Positions 58,053 through 64,000 of a stretch of 64,000 nt of DNA are shown here, one piece after another. The position numbers and the translations under genes are program-made. The notes below the pieces were generated by a model. The model had not been told where the DNA came from. It did no database searches and was given only the letters and a program-made list of their open reading frames with translations. This DNA comes from Sphingomonas phyllosphaerae 5.2 (GTDB lineage Bacteria > Pseudomonadota > Alphaproteobacteria > Sphingomonadales > Sphingomonadaceae). How positions within the stretch are numbered: position 1 is the first letter of the stretch; every line of letters begins with the position of its first letter. The DNA is taken from assembly GCF_000419605.1 (NCBI RefSeq), contig NZ_ATTI01000001.1, forward strand, positions 3,320,501 through 3,384,500. Reading direction: 5' to 3'.

Positions 58053-58055
58053 CGC

Positions 58056-59501
58056 TTACCCGCGCGCCACCGCCAGCAAGCCGTCCAGATCGAGGTGCCG
58101 CTCCAGCGCCGCGGCGATCTCGTCCAGCGCGGCCTCGACAGACGCGGCATGATCCGGCCCGTCGCCCGCACCCGCCAGCCACGCCGCGCGCTGCTCCGCC
58201 AGCCCGAACAGCCCGTGGACATAGGTCCCCGCCACCAGCCCGTCGGCGCTCGTCGCCCCGTCGCGCCGTCCGTCGTCGAACACCGCCACCGCACGCGCCG
58301 TGTCCGCGCCGGTCGTCTCGCCGAGGTGCATCTCATACCCCGCGAAGCGCGCGCCCCGCGCCGCGCCGCGCACCTGCCGCAGCGCCTTGTCGCCGCCCAG
58401 CACGGTATCGACCGCCAGCAGCCCGAGCCCCGCGACGCTTCCCGCCGGCCCCTCCAGCCCCAGCGGATCGGCCACCGTGTGCCCCAGCATCTGATAGCCC
58501 CCGCACAGCCCCAGCACCGCACCGCCGCGCCGCCGGTGCGCTAACAGGTCGATGTCCCAGCCCTGCGCACGAAAGAACGCCAGGTCGGCGATCGTCGCCT
58601 TCGATCCCGGCAGCACGACCAGCGCCGCCGCCGCCGGCAACGGCGCGCCCGGGGGGATCATCGCCACTTCCACGCGCGGGTCGAGCCGCAGCGGATCGAG
58701 GTCGTCGAAATTGGCGATGTGCCGCGTCACCGGGCACGCGACCAGCAGGCGTCCGCCCGCGGTGACGGCGCGCGTCCGTTCCAGCACCACTGCATCCTCG
58801 CTCGGCAGGCGAGCCGCGGCGGGCAGCCACGGCACCACGCCGAAGCCGCGCCAGCCGGTCCGCCCGGCGATGGCGCGGTAACCGTCCTCGAACAGCGCCG
58901 GATCGCCGCGAAAGCGGTTCACGACGAACCCGTGGATCATCGCCGCATCCTCGGCGTCCAGCACCGCGCGCGTGCCGACCAGCGACGCGATCACCCCGCC
59001 GCGATCGATATCGCCGACCAGCACCACCGGCACCCCCGCCGCGCGTGCGAAGCCCATGTTGGCGATGTCGCCCGCGCGCAGGTTGATCTCGGCCGGCGAC
59101 CCCGCACCTTCGACCAGCACCAGATCGGCCTGCGCCTGCAAGCTCCGAAAGCTGTCCAGCACTTCGCCCAGCAGGCCCTCGCGCCCCTCACGCCACCGGT
59201 TCGCCGGCAACTTGCCGCGCATCCGGCCGCGCACGATCAGCTGCGAGGTGCGGTCGCCTTCCGGCTTCAGCAGCACCGGGTTCATGTCGACATGCGGCGC
59301 AACCCGCGCGGCGATCGCCTGCGTCGCCTGCGCACGCCCGATCTCGCCGCCCTCGGCGGTGACCGCGGCGTTGGTCGACATGTTCTGCGGCTTGAACGGC
59401 CGGACGGCCATCCCGCGATTGGCGTAGGCGCGGCACAGCCCCGCGACCAATACCGACTTGCCGACATCCGAGCCGGTCCCCTGCAACATCAGCGCAGCCA
59501 T
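58056..59501 (-). CDS. cobQ: Cobyric acid synthase
   Basis: A 481-residue glutamine-dependent amidotransferase that amidates four carboxylates of adenosylcobyrinic acid a,c-diamide. The N-terminal synthetase domain has [12 protein letters not shown] (5-16). The C-terminal glutaminase domain has nucleophile Cys in [12 protein letters not shown] and the His in [18 protein letters not shown] precedes ATG 59501. It overlaps the cbiB stop by 13 bp and is convergent with cobS, three bases apart. Confidence 0.95.
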   Translation of the reverse strand: MAALMLQGTGSDVGKSVLVAGLCRAYANRGMAVRPFKPQNMSTNAAVTAEGGEIGRAQATQAIAARVAPHVDMNPVLLKPEGDRTSQLIVRGRMRGKLPANRWREGREGLLGEVLDSFRSLQAQADLVLVEGAGSPAEINLRAGDIANMGFARAAGVPVVLVGDIDRGGVIASLVGTRAVLDAEDAAMIHGFVVNRFRGDPALFEDGYRAIAGRTGWRGFGVVPWLPAAARLPSEDAVVLERTRAVTAGGRLLVACPVTRHIANFDDLDPLRLDPRVEVAMIPPGAPLPAAAALVVLPGSKATIADLAFFRAQGWDIDLLAHRRRGGAVLGLCGGYQMLGHTVADPLGLEGPAGSVAGLGLLAVDTVLGGDKALRQVRGAARGARFAGYEMHLGETTGADTARAVAVFDDGRRDGATSADGLVAGTYVHGLFGLAEQRAAWLAGAGDGPDHAASVEAALDEIAAALERHLDLDGLLAVARG

Positions 59502-60418
59502 GCGACCCCTCCCGCCACGATCCACAGCAATACGCATGCGCGGACGAACACGCCCAGCGCCCGGCGAAGGTCACGCGCCGTCACTGCCGCGCGCCCGTCG
59601 CCGATCCACTCCTTGGCGGACGCGACGCCGTCATAGACGACCGGCCCGGCCAGCTTCAGCCCCAGCGCACCCGCCATCGCCGCCTCGGTCCAGCCGGCGT
59701 TCGGGGAGGCATGCCGCCGCGCATCGCGCCACATTACCCGCCAGCCGCCGCCGCCCGCCAGGCAGATCAGCACCGCGCCGATCCGCGCGGGTATCCAGTT
59801 CGCGACATCGTCGATCCGCGCCGCCGCCCAGCCGAACAGCCGCCATCGCTCCTCGCGATGCCCGATCAGGCTGTCGGCGGTGTTGATCGCCTTATACGCC
59901 CACACGCCCGGCAACCCTCCGACCAGCAACCAGAAAAGCGGCGCGACCACGCCGTCGCAAAAGCTTTCCGCCAGGCTTTCGACCGCCGCACGACCGACCG
60001 CCGCCTCGTCCAGCACGGCGGTATCGCGCCCGACGATCATCCCCACGGCAACCCGCGCCGCCGCCAGCTCGTCACGCTCCAGCGCGTCCGCCACCGGGCG
60101 GACGTGATCGTACAGGCTGCGCTGCGCCAGCGCCGGCCACGCCAGCACCGCCACCCCCGCCCAGCCGAGCCCCAGCGCGCGCACCACCGATTCCGCAAGC
60201 GCCGCCAGCCCGCCGGCGATCCCCACCACCAGCAGGACCGTCATCGCCCCCAGCAGCCGCCGCGCCCGCCCCGCCCGGTTCCAGCGCCCCTCGCACCACC
60301 CGATCGCCCGTGCGATGCCGCCGACCGGATGCCCGACGCGCGCATAAAGCCAAGCGGGCCACCCGACAGCCGCCTCGATCGCCAGCGCCGCCAGCGCAAC
60401 CGGCTCAGCCACCCGCAT
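59489..60418 (-). CDS. cbiB: Adenosylcobinamide-phosphate synthase
   Basis: A 309-residue membrane enzyme (CbiB/CobD) that joins aminopropanol phosphate to cobyric acid. [32 protein letters not shown] and the [12 protein letters not shown] segment are its signatures. It has four to five membrane helices. ATG 60418 lies 14 bp inside the preceding PLP-enzyme gene; the earlier frame extension is a shadow. Confidence 0.93.
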   Translation of the reverse strand: MRVAEPVALAALAIEAAVGWPAWLYARVGHPVGGIARAIGWCEGRWNRAGRARRLLGAMTVLLVVGIAGGLAALAESVVRALGLGWAGVAVLAWPALAQRSLYDHVRPVADALERDELAAARVAVGMIVGRDTAVLDEAAVGRAAVESLAESFCDGVVAPLFWLLVGGLPGVWAYKAINTADSLIGHREERWRLFGWAAARIDDVANWIPARIGAVLICLAGGGGWRVMWRDARRHASPNAGWTEAAMAGALGLKLAGPVVYDGVASAKEWIGDGRAAVTARDLRRALGVFVRACVLLWIVAGGVAWLR

Positions 60419-61445
60419 GCTCCGGGAAGCATGCCAGCGCCGCCGCCAGCCGTGCCGCATCCGCTCCCGGCAGCCCCAACCGCAAGCGCCGCGGGTCGTC
60501 GTCGAACGGCCGCGTCAGGATCCCCGCGGCCGCCAGATGCGCGAACAGCGCCGGGGCACGATCGTCCTCGACCGTCCGGAACAACGGGCAGCTCCCGGTC
60601 GCGATCACCCCATGTGCCGCCAGCAACGCGTCCAGCGCGGCCCCCTCCGCCGCCAATTGCACGCGCATCGCTCCGGCCCATCCGGCATCGCGATACGCCG
60701 CCGCGCCATAGCCCAGCGCGGTCGCCGACACCGGCCAGCTTCCCAGCCAGCCGGCGATCCCGGCGACGACCTCCGGCATGCCGCCGACGAACCCCAGCCG
60801 CACCCCGGCCAGTCCGTAGAACTTTCCGAACGACCGCAGCACCACCACCCGGTCACTCGCCTGGATCAACGGCAACACGCTCGCGCCCGCCACTGCATCG
60901 GCGAACGCCTCATCGACCACCAGCATGCCGTTTTGCGCCCCCAGCCGTCGCGCGATGCGCAACAGCTCGGCCGGCGCGAACAGCCGTCCGTCCGGATTGT
61001 TGGGGTTGGCCAGCAACATCGTCCCGCCGCGTCCCGCGGCTTCCTCGACCATCCCGGCGAGGATCGGCTCCGCACCCGGCAGCGCGTCGCGATGCGTGCG
61101 ATAACAGGGCGTCACGACCTGCCACGGCCGCGGCAGGTCCAGCGTGGCGAGCAACCGCAATCCCGGCTCGCTTCCCGGCACCGCCGCCAGCGCGCCCGCA
61201 AACCCGAACGCCGCGCCCGCCGCCGCGCACAATTCCGCCGCCGCGTCCGCGGCGGGAAGCCGCCGCTGGTCGATCTCCAGCGGCGCGGCCGGTTGCCAGG
61301 CGTGCGGATTGATCCCGGTCGACAGGTCCAGCCACGGCCGCGGTGCGGCGGGGAACAGGCGCGCCGCCTCCTCCAGGCGACCCCCATGGAAGGTCAGGTC
61401 GCGCAACGTGTGACGGGCCTCGACTTGGCGGACGGCGCCCTCCAT
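60405..61445 (-). CDS. cobC: Threonine-phosphate decarboxylase (PLP-dependent)
   Basis: A 346-residue aminotransferase-fold enzyme that makes (R)-1-amino-2-propanol phosphate, the linker of B12. Named cobC in Pseudomonas and Rhodobacter and cobD in Salmonella. The PLP lysine Lys208 is in RSFGKFYGLAGVRLGF. NPNNPDG (147-153) and VVDEAF hold the cofactor ring. FHGG near residue 20 and LSTGINPHAW are family-specific. It is the first gene of cobC-cbiB-cobQ and divergent from cobU with 54 bp between. Confidence 0.93.
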   Translation of the reverse strand: MEGAVRQVEARHTLRDLTFHGGRLEEAARLFPAAPRPWLDLSTGINPHAWQPAAPLEIDQRRLPAADAAAELCAAAGAAFGFAGALAAVPGSEPGLRLLATLDLPRPWQVVTPCYRTHRDALPGAEPILAGMVEEAAGRGGTMLLANPNNPDGRLFAPAELLRIARRLGAQNGMLVVDEAFADAVAGASVLPLIQASDRVVVLRSFGKFYGLAGVRLGFVGGMPEVVAGIAGWLGSWPVSATALGYGAAAYRDAGWAGAMRVQLAAEGAALDALLAAHGVIATGSCPLFRTVEDDRAPALFAHLAAAGILTRPFDDDPRRLRLGLPGADAARLAAALACFPEHAGG

Positions 61446-61499
61446 CAGCGTTCACGGGACCGCAGGCAAGGGGCAAAAGCGGCCGGGGGGCAAAAGCGC

Positions 61500-62015
61500 A
61501 TGGACGACCACGCATGGCGCACGCGGCTGGTGTTGGGCGGGGCGCGCTCGGGCAAGAGCCGCCATGCGCAGGCGCTGGCGGAGGCATGCTCCGGCCCCCG
61601 CGCCTTCATCGCCACGGCGCAGGCGTTCGACGCCGAGATGGTCGAGCGAATCGCGCGGCATCGCGCGGACCGCGATGCGGATTGGCGCACGATCGAAGCA
61701 CCGCTCGCCCTGCCGGAAGCGATCGCCATGGCCGACACCGCAGTGATCCTGGTCGACTGCCTGACCTTATGGGCCTCCAACCTGTTGCTCGGCGACGCCG
61801 ATGCGGATGAGGCGACCGCCGCGCTGCTCGCCGCGCTGGTTGCCACGCCGGCGCGCGTGATGCTGGTGTCGAACGAGGTCGGCTGGGGGATCGTCCCGGA
61901 CAATGCGCTCGCCCGGCGCTTCCGCGACGTGGCGGGACGCATCAACCAACGCGTCGCCGCGGCGGTCGATCGCGTCGATCTGGTCGTCGCTGGTCTGGCT
62001 ATGCGATTGAAATAA
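61500..62015 (+). CDS. cobU: Adenosylcobinamide kinase / guanylyltransferase
   Basis: A 171-residue bifunctional enzyme that phosphorylates adenosylcobinamide and transfers GMP to it (CobP/CobU). The P-loop GGARSGKS is at 13-20. DCLTLWASNLLL and VSNEVGWGIVPDNALARRFRDVAGRINQ-type closing segments are diagnostic. ATG 61500 is preceded by a G-rich stretch. The long open frame back to 60417 is antisense to cobC and is rejected. Confidence 0.95.
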   Translation: MDDHAWRTRLVLGGARSGKSRHAQALAEACSGPRAFIATAQAFDAEMVERIARHRADRDADWRTIEAPLALPEAIAMADTAVILVDCLTLWASNLLLGDADADEATAALLAALVATPARVMLVSNEVGWGIVPDNALARRFRDVAGRINQRVAAAVDRVDLVVAGLAMRLK

Positions 62016-62076
62016 CCGGCATTGACTTCACTGCGCCGCACCCGCAGCCTCGTGGACACATATAAGGGAGGTGAGG

Positions 62077-63168
62077 ATGGAGATCGGACGCCGCACGCTT
62101 ATCGCGGCCGCGCCGCTGCTTGCGGCCGGCAGTGCCTGCGCACAAGGGCCGCAGCGCAAGCTCGGTTACGCGATCGTCGGGCTCGGCGGCTACGGCCTCG
62201 GGCGAATCATTCCCGAGTTCAGGAATTGCACGCACAGCCGGCTGGCGGCAGTCGTCAGCGGCGACCCGGCCAAGGCGAAGAAGGTCGCGGCCGAACATGG
62301 CCTGTCCGAGAAAGCGATCTATTCCTACGCCAGTTTCGACAGCATCCGCGACAATCCCGATATCGACATCGTCTATGTCTGCCTGCCCAATTCCATGCAT
62401 GCCGAATATACGATCCGTGCTGCGAAGGCCGGCAAGCACGTGATGTGCGAGAAGCCGATGGCGATCTCGGTCGCCGAATGCGAGGCGATGATCGCTGCGT
62501 GCAAGGCGGCAAATCGCAAGCTGATGATCGGCTATCGCTGCCATTTCGAGGCTACCAACATCGCCGCGATGCGGCTGGCGAAACAGCCCGACACCGGCAA
62601 GATCCGTTACGTCCGCTCCGAACACGGCTTCACGGCCGGCGATCCCAATGCGTGGCGGCTGAAGTGCGCGATGGCCGGCGGTGGCTCGTTGATGGACATG
62701 GGCGTCTACAGCCTGCAGGCGGCGCGCTACATGACCGGCGAGGAACCGATCGCGGTCACCGCGCGCGAGTCGACCGACCGCAACGATCCGCGGTTTCGCG
62801 AGGTCGAGGACATGATCGAGTGGACGCTGGAATTTCCCTCCGGCGCGCTCGCCGGATGCCAGTCGATGTACTCGGCCAACCAGAACCGCATCCTGCTGAT
62901 GGGCAGCAAGGGGCGCGTCGAGCTGGAACCGGCGACGCGTTACGACGGTAACCGGCTGTGGACCGGCCGCGACGGGCGCGAGCAGGAAGTGACCCCGCCG
63001 CCCGGCCCGGGCAAGACGCAGTTCGCGGGACAACTCGACCACCTCTCGCAATGCGTGATCGACGGGCGCACTCCGATCGTGTCGGGGGAGGAAGGATTGC
63101 GCGATCTGCGGATCGTCGAGGCGATCTATCGCTCGGCGCGCGAGGGGAAGACCATCCGGCTGGCGTAG
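62077..63168 (+). CDS. Tat-exported Gfo/Idh/MocA oxidoreductase, glucose-fructose oxidoreductase-like
   Basis: A 363-residue protein with a twin-arginine signal (GRRTLIAAAPLLAAGSACA, residues 4-22), so it is probably periplasmic and folded with its cofactor before export. The Rossmann loop GLGGYGLG is at 35-42, the catalytic EKP at 125-127 and DMGVY at 207-211. The Tyr in place of the usual His matches glucose-fructose oxidoreductase. GGAGG five bases before ATG 62077 fixes the start. Substrate is a sugar; which one is open. Confidence 0.88.
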   Translation: MEIGRRTLIAAAPLLAAGSACAQGPQRKLGYAIVGLGGYGLGRIIPEFRNCTHSRLAAVVSGDPAKAKKVAAEHGLSEKAIYSYASFDSIRDNPDIDIVYVCLPNSMHAEYTIRAAKAGKHVMCEKPMAISVAECEAMIAACKAANRKLMIGYRCHFEATNIAAMRLAKQPDTGKIRYVRSEHGFTAGDPNAWRLKCAMAGGGSLMDMGVYSLQAARYMTGEEPIAVTARESTDRNDPRFREVEDMIEWTLEFPSGALAGCQSMYSANQNRILLMGSKGRVELEPATRYDGNRLWTGRDGREQEVTPPPGPGKTQFAGQLDHLSQCVIDGRTPIVSGEEGLRDLRIVEAIYRSAREGKTIRLA

Positions 63169-63243
63169 TCCCCGCCCGCATTTGCCCGCCCGTCCCCACG
63201 CTGCTACCCGCGCGGCAACTCCCTATTGCCAAGGACCGCGCGC

Positions 63244-64000
63244 ATGATCCCCCGCTATTCCCGCCCCGACATGGCCGCGATCTGGGAGCCGGAGGCGCGC
63301 TATCGCATCTGGTTCGAGATCGAGGCGCATGCAACCGACGCGCTCGCCGAGTTGGGCGTGGTGCCCGCGAGCGCGGCCGAGGCGCTGTGGCGCTGGTGGG
63401 CGACCAACCCGCGCATCGACGTCGCCGCGATCGACGCCATCGAGGCGGTCACCAAGCATGACGTCATCGCCTTCCTGACGTGGGTGGCCGAACAGGTCGG
63501 CGACGAGGCGCGCTTCATGCACCAGGGGATGACGTCGTCGGACGTGCTCGACACCACCTTGTCGGTGCAGCTCGCGCGTGCGTCGGACATCCTGCTCGCC
63601 GATCTCGATCGCCTGCTGGAGGTGCTGGAGCGGCGCGCGAAGGAACACAGGCTGACCCCGACGATCGGCCGCAGCCACGGCATCCATGCCGAGCCGGTCA
63701 CCTTCGGCCTCAAGCTGGCGCAGGCGCATGCCGAGTTCCGCCGCAACCGCGCGCGCCTCGCGATGGCGCGCGAGGACATCGCCACCTGCGCGATCTCCGG
63801 GGCGGTCGGCACGTTCGCCAATATCGATCCGCGCGTCGAGGCGCATGTCGCGGCCAGGCTCGGCCTCGCGATCGAGCCGGTGTCGACGCAGGTGATCCCG
63901 CGCGACCGCCACGCGATGTTCTTCGCGACGCTGGGCGTCATCGCGAGCTCGGTCGAGCGGCTCGCCACCGAGGTGCGCCACCTGCAACGCACCGAAGTGC
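63244..64000 (+). CDS. purB: Adenylosuccinate lyase (3' end outside window)
   Basis: The first 252 residues of a fumarase/aspartase-superfamily enzyme acting twice in purine synthesis. IPRYSRPDMAAIWEPEARYRIW is the canonical start. VTKHDVIAFL, MTSSDVLDT with substrate-binding Ser and Asp, and GRSHGIHAEP with the catalytic His are all present. AAGGA lies about ten bases before ATG 63244. The frame is open to the right edge. Confidence 0.95.
   Translation, partial: MIPRYSRPDMAAIWEPEARYRIWFEIEAHATDALAELGVVPASAAEALWRWWATNPRIDVAAIDAIEAVTKHDVIAFLTWVAEQVGDEARFMHQGMTSSDVLDTTLSVQLARASDILLADLDRLLEVLERRAKEHRLTPTIGRSHGIHAEPVTFGLKLAQAHAEFRRNRARLAMAREDIATCAISGAVGTFANIDPRVEAHVAARLGLAIEPVSTQVIPRDRHAMFFATLGVIASSVERLATEVRHLQRTEV

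Noticed and set aside
61446..61499. Second cobalamin riboswitch between cobC and cobU
   Set aside because: Only 54 bp, with no B12 box or other conserved riboswitch segment.

Overview
This is a GC-rich, gene-dense chromosomal stretch that reads as an alphaproteobacterium of the order Sphingomonadales (Sphingomonas-like). The reasons are the contiguous nuoA-N operon ending in birA-coaX-rnj-DUF1467, a tonB-exbB-exbD-exbD operon with two ExbD paralogues, DUF1285 and DUF983 genes, and the character of the outer-membrane receptors. No rRNA, CRISPR array, prophage or intact insertion sequence was found. One tRNA-Arg(UCU) is present, with its CCA encoded.

Layout. 1-18787 (minus strand) is one long respiratory transcription unit: all 14 complex I subunits in order A to N, mostly joined by 4-bp stop/start overlaps, then biotin ligase, type III pantothenate kinase, ribonuclease J and small membrane proteins. 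18.9-21.5 kb holds a NUDIX hydrolase, dcd, a decayed IS5-type transposase and a small TPR protein. 21.6-24.2 kb is the TonB energy-transduction operon with a good intrinsic terminator. 24.4-31 kb is housekeeping: folB, a GST, a GNAT, DUF1285, a CoA-type NUDIX, the CCA-adding enzyme and a GGDEF-EAL protein with intact motifs. 31-39 kb holds parC, an OpgC-like membrane protein, an esterase-like lipoprotein, a DUF4349 lipoprotein, purC-purS-purQ, a queuosine-precursor transporter and the tRNA. GntP permease follows.

The most notable region is 40.5-46.9 kb. Five tightly packed minus-strand genes encode a coiled-coil plus beta-barrel outer-membrane protein, an orphan secreted protein, a C39-type cysteine peptidase lipoprotein, a small secreted protein and a large Asn/Ser/Thr/Asp-rich protein with seven imperfect repeats. 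The large and small secreted proteins share one C-terminal signature. Parts list and architecture resemble the Pseudomonas fap functional-amyloid system (FapC/FapB subunits, FapD C39 protease, FapF barrel), but the subunit sequences look different. A LuxR-type regulator is divergent from the operon and an AraC-type regulator follows it. I propose a Fap-like amyloid/secretion system of sphingomonads; this is inference from architecture.

47.8-51.6 kb: an FAD-dependent ferredoxin-type reductase, msrB and a transferrin-binding-protein-like lipoprotein. 51.5-62 kb: a cobalamin uptake and salvage locus. cobO is followed by a cobalamin riboswitch leading btuB, DUF1636, cobT, an alpha-ribazole-phosphatase-like gene and cobS. 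Facing these are cobD(PLP)-cbiB-cobQ on the minus strand, with cobU divergent. No corrin-ring synthesis genes are in the window, so the locus fits uptake plus late nucleotide-loop assembly. The window closes with a Tat-exported Gfo/Idh/MocA oxidoreductase and the 5' part of purB.
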